DNA of 7,986 bases from an uncultured Actinomycetes bacterium (GTDB lineage Bacteria > Actinomycetota > Actinomycetes > Mycobacteriales > Mycobacteriaceae). The notes under the pieces were generated by a model. The model ran no database searches. It had not been told where the DNA came from and saw only the letters and a list, made by a program, of their open reading frames with translations. Both the position numbers and the translations under genes were made by a program. Below are positions 1 to 6,672 of the stretch, piece by piece (positions within the stretch are counted from its first letter, which is position 1; the number at the start of each line of letters is the position of its first letter). The stretch spans positions 1-7,986 of the forward strand of contig CAIWCQ010000456.1 in assembly GCA_903911165.1 (NCBI GenBank), in the 5' to 3' direction.

Positions 1-456
1 GGCACCGTCATCGGCGGCGGTACCGTGCGGACGGTGCCGGTCGACGGCGGGCCCGACGAGCCGCGGGTTCCGGGGGACGATCCGCTGGTCCGCACTCCGA
101 CGACCTCACTCTCAGAGCTGTTGGCAGTCGGACCCCCGAGCATCGAGGACGCAACGCAGCGACTGCACCAGCGGCCCGATCCGATGGTCAACAACCTGAT
201 CGGGATCGTCCACGGCGGCGTCAGCAGCGCCGGATTGGAACTGGTTGCCGCGGCGGCCATCAACCATGAGCAGTCCGAGCCGTTCCGAACGGCCTCAATT
301 CGGGTCAACTTCCTGCGGCCCTTCATCGCCGGTGCACAATCTGTCTATGAGGGAACCGCTCTGCGAATCGGCCGCACGTCGGCCATCGGCGACGCCACGG
401 CGATCGGCGACGATGGAAAAACCGCGATCATCGCCCGTGTCACCGGCTACCGGTGA
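1..456 (+). CDS. PaaI-like hotdog acyl-CoA thioesterase, C-terminal part (5' end outside window)
   Basis: The reading frame is open from the first base, giving 151 visible residues before TGA at 454-456. The segment NLIGIVHGGVSSAGLELV followed by a strand-rich stretch (TASIRVNFLRPF, then VYEGTALRIGRTSAIGDATA) is the typical hotdog-fold pattern: the HGG loop and helix, then the beta-sheet. Family knowledge suggests hydrolysis of an acyl-CoA thioester in the cytoplasm. The residues before the hotdog, including GTVIGGGTVRTVPVDGG and a Pro/Asp-rich linker, look like the end of an upstream domain. A double-hotdog protein of about 270-300 residues is therefore likely. A GTG at 25 could be a start, but the open frame upstream makes truncation by the window edge more probable. 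The stop overlaps the GTG start of the next ACAD gene by 4 nt, so the thioesterase is probably translationally coupled to the dehydrogenase pair. Substrate unknown. Confidence 0.8.
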   Translation, partial: GTVIGGGTVRTVPVDGGPDEPRVPGDDPLVRTPTTSLSELLAVGPPSIEDATQRLHQRPDPMVNNLIGIVHGGVSSAGLELVAAAAINHEQSEPFRTASIRVNFLRPFIAGAQSVYEGTALRIGRTSAIGDATAIGDDGKTAIIARVTGYR

Positions 457-1625
457 GTGTCGTGGCTGACGACTTCGCCGCACTGTGCGCCAACGAACCG
501 GAGTTGGCGAAGCTTCGGGGCGGGCTGCGGGATTTCCTGGCTGCCGATCGCGCCGAATTCGGCTGGCAGCCTGCCGTCGACGCGTGGCTGTCCGATTGGG
601 ATGAACCGTTCAGCGCACGGCTGGGCGATGCCGGCTACCTCGGGCTGACTATTCCGAAGGAGTATGGCGGCCAAGGTCTGGGTCATCTGCACCGCTACGT
701 GGTGGCCGAGGAACTGCTGGCCTGCGGTGCGCCGGTGGCCGCGCACTGGATTGCCGACCGTCAGGTCGGACCGGGTCTGCTGTCCTACGGCACCGAAGAA
801 CAACGCCGGCGCATATTGCCGAAAATCGCTGCGGGACGGTATTTCTCGGCGATCGGCATGAGCGAACCACAGGCGGGCTCGGACCTGGCGGCGGCCGCCA
901 CCAAAGCCGTTCGAACCGATGGCGGATGGGTGCTGTCGGGCACCAAGGTGTGGACCAGCGGGGCACACCTGGCCCATCAGGTCGTCGTGCTGGCCCGAAC
1001 CAGCCCACTCGACCCACAGCACCGGCACGCCGGCTTCAGCCAGTTCATCGTGCCGACCGACTCGCCCGGACTCGACATCAGCCCGATCGTGCTGATGTCG
1101 GGAGAGCAGCATTTCAACGAGATCACCTTCAACGAGGTTTTCATCGATGACACCAACTTCCTCGGCAAGGAAGGCGACGGCTGGCGCCAGGTCCCCGCGG
1201 AGTTGTCCTTCGAGCGCAGCGGCCCGGAACGCATTCTCAGCACGGCGGCACTGCTTACCGCACTGGTGCGAGTCCTGGCTAGCCAGCCTGATCTTGATGA
1301 CCACGCCGTCGCGGCACTGGGAGACCTGATGGCGCGGGTGATTTCGCTGCGCCAGTTGTCGGTATCGGTGGCCCGCGCGCTGACTCATGGACGGTCCCCG
1401 GCGAATGAGGCCGCGTTGGTCAAGGACCTCGGTACCCGCTTCGAACAGCAGTCGGTGGAGTTGGCGGCCGACCTACTGTCCTACGTCGGTGCCGATGTCG
1501 AGGGTCGCTCCCACGTCGCGACCCTTGTCGAAACCGCGCGGTCACACGCACCGATGTTCACCCTGCGCGGCGGCACCAACGAGGTGCTGCGCGGCATGGT
1601 GGCACGCGGCATGGGGTTGCGCTAG
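453..1625 (+). CDS. Acyl-CoA dehydrogenase, alpha-type subunit of a paired (FadE) enzyme
   Basis: This is a 390-residue flavoprotein-family protein predicted to introduce a C2-C3 double bond into an acyl-CoA. The N-terminal helical domain carries LGLTIPKEYGGQGLG (63-77). The middle domain carries the ACAD signature GMSEPQAGSD (135-144) and KVWTSGAH (165-172), which contact flavin and substrate. The C-terminus has RGGTNEVLRG (372-381). At the MCAD-type catalytic position, just before GT in this motif, the residue is Gly rather than Glu. A Glu at 254 (LSFERSGPER) sits where isovaleryl-CoA dehydrogenase and mycobacterial ChsE4 carry their base. The C-terminal domain lacks the R-x-QFG and Q-x-HGG flavin motifs. 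The next gene has them, so the two products probably form a heteromer. The GTG start overlaps the thioesterase stop as GTGA; a second in-frame GTG at 462 is an alternative. No strong ribosome binding site is seen, which fits coupling. Substrate class cannot be read directly. Confidence 0.93.
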   Translation: MSVVADDFAALCANEPELAKLRGGLRDFLAADRAEFGWQPAVDAWLSDWDEPFSARLGDAGYLGLTIPKEYGGQGLGHLHRYVVAEELLACGAPVAAHWIADRQVGPGLLSYGTEEQRRRILPKIAAGRYFSAIGMSEPQAGSDLAAAATKAVRTDGGWVLSGTKVWTSGAHLAHQVVVLARTSPLDPQHRHAGFSQFIVPTDSPGLDISPIVLMSGEQHFNEITFNEVFIDDTNFLGKEGDGWRQVPAELSFERSGPERILSTAALLTALVRVLASQPDLDDHAVAALGDLMARVISLRQLSVSVARALTHGRSPANEAALVKDLGTRFEQQSVELAADLLSYVGADVEGRSHVATLVETARSHAPMFTLRGGTNEVLRGMVARGMGLR

Positions 1626-2668
1626 TGGCCGTGCTCAGCGGGGGTGTCTTCGAAAGCGCACCAGATGATTTGAGCGATCTGCGCAACCTGGCCGACGAGA
1701 TCGGCGAGCGTTCGTTCGCTGAACGGATTGGTCACCGCGGGCTCCCGGACACGTTCGACGGCGCGGCCTGGCGCCACCTCGAGGACGCCGGACTGACCCG
1801 ACTGGACAGCAGTGTCGAATCCGGCGGCGGCCCAGTCGAAGTCGCGGTGATCCTTCGTTCGTTGGCCCGCCACTGCGTCACCGTTCCGCTTGCCGAGACC
1901 GACGTGTTGGCCGGTTGGCTGGCCGCACGTGCCGGACTAGAGGTGCCGGATAGAGGTCCGTTGACCATTGCCACCGGGCTGCAGTCAGTGCCGTACGCGG
2001 CGGATGCCGCCGCGGTGGTGCTGGCCCTGCCCGACGGCGACCAGTTGCGGGTAGCCGTGCGACGCCCAGATGAGCTCTCGATCACGAGGGGCCACAACCC
2101 CGGCGGCGAGCCTCGTGACGCGATTGGCGCCGACCTGCCGGCGAGTGCCTTCGTCACCGTCGACGCCGCGGTCGAACTCTCCCGGCGCGGCGCCTGGGCG
2201 CGTTGTGTCCAGGTCATCGGTGCACTGGACGCCGCCGTCGAATTTTCGGTGGCTCACACCCGCGAGCGCGAACAGTTCGGCCGTCCGCTGAGCGCGCTGC
2301 AGTCCGTGCAGCACACCCTGGCGTCGATGGCCGGCGAGATCGAACGGGCCCGCGCGGCGGCCGACCTTGCGGTGGCGGCGGCGGCCGATCACGGCTTCGA
2401 CAGCCCGCAGACCGACTACGCCGTGACGGTGACGAAAGTGACGCTGGGCCAGGTGGTTCCGATCGTCATCACCGCAGCCCATCAGTTGCACGGCGCCATC
2501 GGAGTGACCATCGAGCACCGACTCTGGCTGGCGACCCAGCGGGCCCGCAGCTGGATCGGTGAGTTCGGCGATACCGCGCATCACGCCCTAAGCTTGGGCC
2601 GGTTGGCGCTCGCCGCCGACGACCCGTGGGACCTGATCGTGGGGGACGTGACACACCAGTCCGGCTAG
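1625..2668 (+). CDS. Acyl-CoA dehydrogenase, beta-type subunit (short, degenerate N-terminal and middle domains)
   Basis: This 347-residue ACAD-like protein is shorter than a standard family member (about 380-400). The C-terminal helical domain is well kept: TREREQFGRPLSALQSVQH (212-230) binds flavin in the family, and QLHGAIGVTIEHRLWL (287-302) matches the usual Q-x-HGGIG motif with one Gly replaced by Ala. The N-terminal substrate-side motif has decayed to GLTRLDSSVESGGG (56-69). No SEPxAGSD signature is found in the middle domain, and no Glu is found at either known catalytic position. It is most likely a non-catalytic but flavin-contributing partner of the upstream alpha-type subunit. The stop of that gene and this GTG share base 1625 (TAGTG), implying coupled translation and balanced subunit supply. 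A GTG at 1631 is an alternative start. The downstream neighbour is convergent, 16 bp away. Confidence 0.9.
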   Translation: MAVLSGGVFESAPDDLSDLRNLADEIGERSFAERIGHRGLPDTFDGAAWRHLEDAGLTRLDSSVESGGGPVEVAVILRSLARHCVTVPLAETDVLAGWLAARAGLEVPDRGPLTIATGLQSVPYAADAAAVVLALPDGDQLRVAVRRPDELSITRGHNPGGEPRDAIGADLPASAFVTVDAAVELSRRGAWARCVQVIGALDAAVEFSVAHTREREQFGRPLSALQSVQHTLASMAGEIERARAAADLAVAAAADHGFDSPQTDYAVTVTKVTLGQVVPIVITAAHQLHGAIGVTIEHRLWLATQRARSWIGEFGDTAHHALSLGRLALAADDPWDLIVGDVTHQSG

Positions 2669-2684
2669 TGGGTCAGGGGGCCTC

Positions 2685-3845
2685 TTAGTTGCCGCGGGGA
2701 CCGGCGGTCTTGCGCGCGGCGCGCTGCGTGGCGCGCTTCTCGGCCGGGGCATCCGACGCGCCGGCGCTGCCGGTGTCTGCGGCGGGGCTGTCTACGGCGG
2801 GGCTGTCGGCGGCAGTAGCCTCGACCGCCGGAGCCACCTGCACCGCAGCCGGGCGGGCCGCGGCCGCCGAACGTCTCGCCTTGGCGGCCGCCGGCGACGC
2901 CGGAGACGTTTGCAGATCCGCCCTGATCTCCTTGACGAACGTCTGGACGAGGGTGCGGGTACTGGGCACGAACACCGCCTCGATTCCGGCAGCGTCGGGG
3001 GTGACGATCGGACCGGTCTGTACGCCCGCACCGATGCTGAGATTCAGCAGCGTGCCCGGGATTCCTGAGGGCCCGAGCAGCCCGTCGACGACGGCGTTCC
3101 ACGCGCCCTCGATATCGCCGCCATCCAGCGCGGCGACTGTGTTGGTGAGGACCGAGCCGACACTGGCCGCCACCACCTGAGCCTGGAGCACGGAGGCGCC
3201 GAGCAGCAGCGGCAACGAGCCCACGAGCGTGCCGACCACGGCCGACGCGTGAGTCACCACGCTCTGGAAAACGTAGGTGCCCGTTTCCAGCAGAGCGGTG
3301 CCGGCACTAGAGATCGCGTCGGAGATCGTCGTGAGGGCGCTGGCGAAGTCCCCCATCAGAGCTTCACCGGCGGCGGTCCACACGGCCTGGGTCAACGTCT
3401 CGCCGGCGAAGAACACCGCATTGCCGGTCACGTTGATGTAGTCCAGGCCGTTGTAGCCCAGCTGGTTGATGATCGGCAGCGCGTCGTCGATGAATTGCGA
3501 GATCAGACCCACGGAGCTGTAACCGCCCAGGGAGGAATCAGCCAGGGCCGCGGGGAGCAGCGGGAAGTTCGGCGGGGTCGACGCCGGCGTGCCGAACGTG
3601 GTCCCGAAGTTGGCATACGGCCAGCTGGCCGCGTTGGCCGGGTTGCTGACCGGGTCGAACACGTAGTTGTCGGCCAGGTCCGCCGTGGCGAACAATTGGG
3701 CCAGCGGGCTGCTGAAGGCGGCCAGTGCGACATTGATCGACGGCAGAGTCAGCGGAGTCGCCGGGGCCGGGGTCACGGCGATGGCGCCCACCGCGACGAC
3801 CGCGGCGGTGCCGGCGGTCAGATGAGAACGAAGAGAGAGATGCAC
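2685..3845 (-). CDS. Secreted GjpA-like (putative outer membrane porin) protein
   Basis: A 386-residue exported protein. It begins with a basic n-region and hydrophobic stretch (residues 1-28, including TAGTAAVVAVGAIAVTPAPA), so a signal peptide cut near residue 29 is likely. There is no lipobox Cys; the whole protein seems to lack Cys. The mature part to about residue 310 is Ala/Gly/Leu/Val-rich, with amphipathic helix-like stretches such as LPLLLGASVLQAQVVAASVG (211-230). From about 313 to 386 follows a low-complexity Ala/Pro/Ser/Asp tail ending in a Lys/Arg-rich segment (EKRATQRAARKTAGPRGN). The overall plan, especially the MHLSLR start and the GGDIEGAWNAVVDGLLGPSGIPG block (242-264), resembles the actinobacterial family annotated as outer membrane porin GjpA. 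This is from memory and not aligned, and channel activity is inference. The GTG start lies 3 nt after the crotonase stop, without a clear ribosome binding site, so co-translation with that gene is likely. PE/PPE identity is unlikely, since no PE or PPE N-terminal motif is present. Confidence 0.82.
   Translation of the reverse strand: MHLSLRSHLTAGTAAVVAVGAIAVTPAPATPLTLPSINVALAAFSSPLAQLFATADLADNYVFDPVSNPANAASWPYANFGTTFGTPASTPPNFPLLPAALADSSLGGYSSVGLISQFIDDALPIINQLGYNGLDYINVTGNAVFFAGETLTQAVWTAAGEALMGDFASALTTISDAISSAGTALLETGTYVFQSVVTHASAVVGTLVGSLPLLLGASVLQAQVVAASVGSVLTNTVAALDGGDIEGAWNAVVDGLLGPSGIPGTLLNLSIGAGVQTGPIVTPDAAGIEAVFVPSTRTLVQTFVKEIRADLQTSPASPAAAKARRSAAAARPAAVQVAPAVEATAADSPAVDSPAADTGSAGASDAPAEKRATQRAARKTAGPRGN
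2780..2807 (+). repeat. Tandem 13-bp direct repeat (15-bp period) in the gjpA-like tail
   Basis: The 13-mer CGGCGGGGCTGTC occurs at 2780-2792 and again at 2795-2807. The 15-bp spacing keeps the reading frame. On the minus strand it encodes the repeated DSPA(V/A) of residues 347-356. It is a small coding microrepeat that probably arose by slippage within the low-complexity tail. Confidence 0.85.
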
Positions 3846-3848
3846 AGT

Positions 3849-4628
3849 TCAGGTTCCGGTCCAGTTCGGTGCGCGCTTCTCGGCGAAGGCGACCGCACCC
3901 TCCCGGGCGTCCTTGGAGGCGAACACCGGCATGATGATCTTCGTCTGCTCGGCCCACTGCTGCTCGGGAGTCCAGCCGCGCGACTCGACGATGACCCGCT
4001 TGGTGGCGGCGACAGCCAATGGGCCGTTGGCAGTGATCCGTTCGGCTAGTTCGATCGCCGCCTCCAACGCGTGTCCCGGCTCGGCGAGGACGTTGACCAA
4101 ACCCAGTTCGTGCGCCCGTTCGGCAGGCAGGTTGTCGCCGGTGAGCGCCAACTCCATGGCGATCGCGGACGGGATGCGCTGCGGCAGGCGCAACAGCCCA
4201 CCGCCGGCGGCCACCAGACCGCGCTTGACCTCGGGGATGCCGAATGCGGAATTACGGGCGGCCACGATGAGGTCGGTGGCCAACGCCAACTCCGTCCCAC
4301 CGGCCAACGCATAGCCCTCGACGGCGGCGATGAGCGGCTTGGCCGGCGGCCGCTCGGTGAAGCCCAGTCCACGACCCTTCACCGCCACGCTCTCCCCGCG
4401 GGCGAACGCCTTGAGGTCCATCCCGGCGCAGAACGATCCGCCCGCGCCGGTGATGATGCCCACCGAGAGCCCCGGATCGTCATCAAGGGTGTCCATCGCG
4501 GCCGCCAGGGCGTGGCTCACGGCGGCGTTGACGGAGTTCTTGGCCTCCGGGCGGTTGATGGTAATGATCAGGATGCGGCCCCGCTGTTCGGTCAGGACAA
4601 CGTCCGGGGCACTGGATTCTTCGCTCAT
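3849..4628 (-). CDS. Crotonase / enoyl-CoA hydratase family protein
   Basis: A 259-residue crotonase-fold enzyme, the usual length for the family, predicted to hydrate a 2-enoyl-CoA in the cytoplasm. The oxyanion-hole segment GGSFCAGMDLKAF is at 63-75. The second one, GYALAGGTELALATD, is at 105-119. Glu113 (GGTEL) and Glu133 (FGIPEVKRGL) align with the two catalytic Glu of rat enoyl-CoA hydratase (E144 and E164), so hydratase activity is chemically plausible. The C-terminal FAEKRAPNWTGT is typical of actinobacterial EchA proteins. From memory it most resembles the EchA1-type group, but no search was possible. The ATG at 4628 is chosen because it has AGGA about 4 nt upstream and gives the normal length; the open frame extends much further upstream, but only as antisense to the hydrolase gene. 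It is divergent from the hydrolase gene across 23 bp, and followed after 3 nt by the gjpA-like gene. Confidence 0.93.
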   Translation of the reverse strand: MSEESSAPDVVLTEQRGRILIITINRPEAKNSVNAAVSHALAAAMDTLDDDPGLSVGIITGAGGSFCAGMDLKAFARGESVAVKGRGLGFTERPPAKPLIAAVEGYALAGGTELALATDLIVAARNSAFGIPEVKRGLVAAGGGLLRLPQRIPSAIAMELALTGDNLPAERAHELGLVNVLAEPGHALEAAIELAERITANGPLAVAATKRVIVESRGWTPEQQWAEQTKIIMPVFASKDAREGAVAFAEKRAPNWTGT

Positions 4629-4651
4629 CGGTCCTATCGTAATAATGGTCC
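4629..4651. promoter_or_regulatory. Divergent promoter gap between the crotonase and hydrolase genes
   Basis: Only 23 bp separate the two start codons, and this is the most AT-rich short patch in the window. Plus-strand TATCGT (4635-4640) and minus-strand TACGAT (4641-4636) both match the mycobacterial SigA -10 consensus TANNNT. They overlap and would place transcription starts at or within a few bases of the respective ATG codons. The minus-strand side also has AGGA (4635-4632) as a possible ribosome binding site for the crotonase, while the plus-strand gene has none, so a leaderless or near-leaderless mRNA is likely for the hydrolase. Two direct copies of GGTCC (4630-4634 and 4647-4651) flank the 12-bp AT-rich core. 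The promoter call is inference from pattern. Confidence 0.45.
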
Positions 4652-5551
4652 ATGGCCACTGACGTCCGCGTCGACGAGATCCATCCGGATTTGCGCCGGG
4701 TGGCCAGGTTCGCACCGCGCCAAATCGTCTACCCGTGGTCACTTCCCCTACTGCGCAGGCTGCCCATGGGCAACCGGTCCAGCAACGACGGCGTGGACGT
4801 GGTGGACCTGCCCTCCGGCGCCGGGGCGCGGCTGTACCGGCCCACCGCCGCGGCGGCGCCCACCGCGGCGCTGCTGTGGATCCACGGCGGCGGTTACCTG
4901 CTCGGCAGCCCGGAGCAGGACGACGCGCTGTGCCGTCGTTATGTGCAGCGACTCGGCGTCGTCGTGGCCGCGGCGCGGTATCGGCTCGCGCCCGAACACC
5001 CCTACCCCATCCCGCTCGAGGACTGCTACACGGTGCTGACCTGGCTGGCCGGACTTCCGGGCGTGGACGCCGACCGGATCGCCATCGGCGGGGCCAGTGC
5101 AGGCGGCGGGCTGACGGCAGCGTTGAGTTTCCTGGCCCGTGACCGAGGTGAAGTCTCCCCGGTGTTGCAGGTGCTGTCTTATCCGATGCTCGACGACCGC
5201 ACCGTCGGCCCCGACCTCGACAAGCCCGGCTTCCGGCTGTGGAACACCCGCAGCAACCGGTTCGGCTGGACGTCCTATCTTGGCGGGGCCGATCCGGCAG
5301 TGGCGGTGCCGGCCCGCCGCACCGACCTCGCCGGTCTGGCCCCGGCATGGCTGGGCGTAGGCACCCTGGATCTGTTCTGTGCGGAGGACCTCGCCTATGC
5401 CGCGCGGCTCAACGCCGCCGGCGTGGAGTGTGAGGTGCACGAGGTGCCCGGCGCATTCCACGGATTCGACGGGTTGGCGCCGAAATCCGCTGTCTCGCAG
5501 GCTTATTTCGACAGCACGTGCGCGAGCCTTCGCCGCGCCCTGAAAGTGTGA
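4652..5551 (+). CDS. Alpha/beta hydrolase, HSL (hormone-sensitive lipase / GDXG) family esterase
   Basis: A 299-residue serine hydrolase predicted to cleave carboxylic esters. The family oxyanion motif HGGGYLLGS is at 78-86. The nucleophile elbow GGASAGGG (146-153) places the catalytic Ser at 149. The acid is probably Asp240 in GVGTLDLF (236-242), and the base His270 in AFHGFD (268-273). RYRLAPEHPYPIPLEDCY (109-126) is the conserved strand and helix characteristic of HSL/Lip proteins in mycobacteria. Length is normal for Lip esterases (about 300). No signal peptide is seen, so it is probably cytoplasmic. The ATG follows a possible promoter by a few bases without a ribosome binding site. The stop overlaps the GTG start of the next ACAD gene by 4 nt, so it heads an operon with a dehydrogenase pair. 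It may release the acid that, once CoA-activated elsewhere, feeds that pair; this role is inference. Confidence 0.92.
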   Translation: MATDVRVDEIHPDLRRVARFAPRQIVYPWSLPLLRRLPMGNRSSNDGVDVVDLPSGAGARLYRPTAAAAPTAALLWIHGGGYLLGSPEQDDALCRRYVQRLGVVVAAARYRLAPEHPYPIPLEDCYTVLTWLAGLPGVDADRIAIGGASAGGGLTAALSFLARDRGEVSPVLQVLSYPMLDDRTVGPDLDKPGFRLWNTRSNRFGWTSYLGGADPAVAVPARRTDLAGLAPAWLGVGTLDLFCAEDLAYAARLNAAGVECEVHEVPGAFHGFDGLAPKSAVSQAYFDSTCASLRRALKV

Positions 5552-6672
5552 GCCCAGTGTCCACCGCACTCACCCGTGAGCAGACCGACTTGCGCCAGAC
5601 CGTTACCGACCTGATGGCCAAACGGTCACCGCAGGACGAGGTGCGCCGGTTGATGGCCGCCGATGACGGATATGACCCCGCGGTATGGGCCGAGTTGGCG
5701 GCACTGGGTCTGCTGGGCCTGATCATCCCGGAGGAGTTCGGCGGGTCGGACGCCGGAGCCGCTGAACTGGCCGTCGTTTCCGAACAGATGGGGCGCGCTC
5801 TGCTGTGCGCGCCGTACCTGTCGGCCGCGGTTCTCACCCCGTATCTGCTTCTGGGGATCGCCGACGCCGCGGAGTGCGCGGAGGCACTTCCGCGGATCGC
5901 GGCGGGTGAACTGCGCGCGACGGTGGCCTTCGCCGAATCCGGTTCGGTACGGCCTCCGCAGCATCCCGGCACCACTGCGGTGCACACCGCGAACGGCTGG
6001 TCGCTGACCGGTGAGAAGACCTTTGTGCTGGACGGTGTCGGTGCCGGGAGGTACTACATCCATGCCGAATCCGATTCCGGTGTAGGGATTTTCGCAGTCG
6101 ATCCGGGCGCGGCCGGGCTTGCGGTGTCGGCACTGAACACCGTGGATCAGACCCGCAGACAGGCCCGGATCACGCTGGCCGACACCCCGGCCCGGCTGAT
6201 CGGCGCCGCCGGGGCCGGCGCCATCGCTCTCGATACCGCCCTAGACCGCGCTGCGGTGGCGTTAGTGGCCGAACAGGCCGGCGGAACCATGCAGTGCGTG
6301 CAGATGTCCACCGACTACGCCCGCACCCGCTACCAGTTCGGCCGCGCCATCGGCAGCTTTCAGGCGATCAAACACTTGTGTGTCGACATGCTGCTGGAGG
6401 CCGAGTCGGCGTGTTCGGCCGCGCGGCACGTCGCCGCTGCATTCGATGCGGGCGAACCCGACCGATTGACGGATCTGGCGCTGGCACAGGCGTTCTGCTC
6501 AGATGCGTTCTGCTCGGTCGCGGCCGCCACCATCCAGGTGCACGGCGGGATCGGATTCACCTGGGAGCACCCGGCGCATCTGTATCTGCGTCGGGCGCGC
6601 ACCGACGCTCAGATCTTCGGCGACCCGGCCTGGCACCGGGAACGCTACGTGCGAATCCGGGAGGAGAGTTGA
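5548..6672 (+). CDS. Acyl-CoA dehydrogenase, beta-type subunit (FadE)
   Basis: A 374-residue ACAD. The N-terminal domain contains LGLLGLIIPEEFGGSDAG (53-70). The middle domain has GEKTFVLDG (155-163), but the usual SEPxAGSD motif is degenerate (AFAESGSVRPP, 127-137). The C-terminal domain keeps the flavin-contacting RYQFGRAIGSFQAIKH (261-276) and QVHGGIGFTWEHPAHLYLRR (330-349). It ends in RTDAQIFGDPAWHRERY, with no Glu at the MCAD or isovaleryl-CoA dehydrogenase base position. It is best read as the partner of the following alpha-type ACAD. The start chosen is GTG at 5548, overlapping the hydrolase stop as GTGA, the same arrangement as at 453; the frame is open back to a GTG at 5518, but that would overlap the hydrolase by 34 nt. 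GTG at 5557 is another option. The stop TGA shares one base with the next ATG. Confidence 0.92.
   Translation: MSPVSTALTREQTDLRQTVTDLMAKRSPQDEVRRLMAADDGYDPAVWAELAALGLLGLIIPEEFGGSDAGAAELAVVSEQMGRALLCAPYLSAAVLTPYLLLGIADAAECAEALPRIAAGELRATVAFAESGSVRPPQHPGTTAVHTANGWSLTGEKTFVLDGVGAGRYYIHAESDSGVGIFAVDPGAAGLAVSALNTVDQTRRQARITLADTPARLIGAAGAGAIALDTALDRAAVALVAEQAGGTMQCVQMSTDYARTRYQFGRAIGSFQAIKHLCVDMLLEAESACSAARHVAAAFDAGEPDRLTDLALAQAFCSDAFCSVAAATIQVHGGIGFTWEHPAHLYLRRARTDAQIFGDPAWHRERYVRIREES
6659..6668 (+). promoter_or_regulatory. Strong ribosome binding site for the alpha-type ACAD
   Basis: GGGAGGAGAG ends 3 nt before the ATG at 6672, and its AGGAG core (6662-6666) is 5 nt from the start. It lies inside the last codons of the upstream beta-type ACAD. 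This is the clearest Shine-Dalgarno in the window and fixes the start of the last ACAD gene. Confidence 0.8.

Noticed and set aside
447..1388. Long minus-strand open frame (313 codons) opposite the first ACAD
   Set aside because: It is antisense to a gene with clear ACAD motifs. Its protein is rich in Arg, Gln and His with no recognisable domain, as expected for a GC-rich shadow frame.
1985..2584. Minus-strand open frame (199 codons) opposite the beta ACAD of pair A
   Set aside because: It lies wholly within a well-supported gene, and its composition is that of a shadow frame.
2669..2684. Terminator between the convergent ends of the beta ACAD and the gjpA-like gene
   Set aside because: Only a weak imperfect inverted repeat (AGGGGGCCTCTT) is visible, with no proper stem or T-run.
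3249..4049. Plus-strand open frame (266 codons) opposite the gjpA-like and crotonase genes
   Set aside because: It spans two minus-strand genes and their junction, has an Arg/Gly-rich shadow composition, and has no domain signal.
4629..4651. KstR- or KstR2-type steroid operator in the divergent gap
   Set aside because: I looked for the palindromes typical of these regulators and did not find them, so the steroid link rests only on ACAD resemblance.
4071..5039. Plus-strand open frame (322 codons) crossing the divergent promoter
   Set aside because: It runs antisense through the crotonase and out of frame into the hydrolase; no family resemblance.
4629..5348. N-terminal extension of the crotonase frame upstream of 4628
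   Set aside because: The extra residues are Arg/Pro/Gly-rich and antisense to the hydrolase. The crotonase fold is complete from the ATG at 4628, which has an AGGA site.
6294..6671. Upstream extension of the last ACAD frame
   Set aside because: It is out of frame inside the beta ACAD and Arg-rich. The ATG at 6672 has a strong ribosome binding site and the expected ACAD N-terminus.
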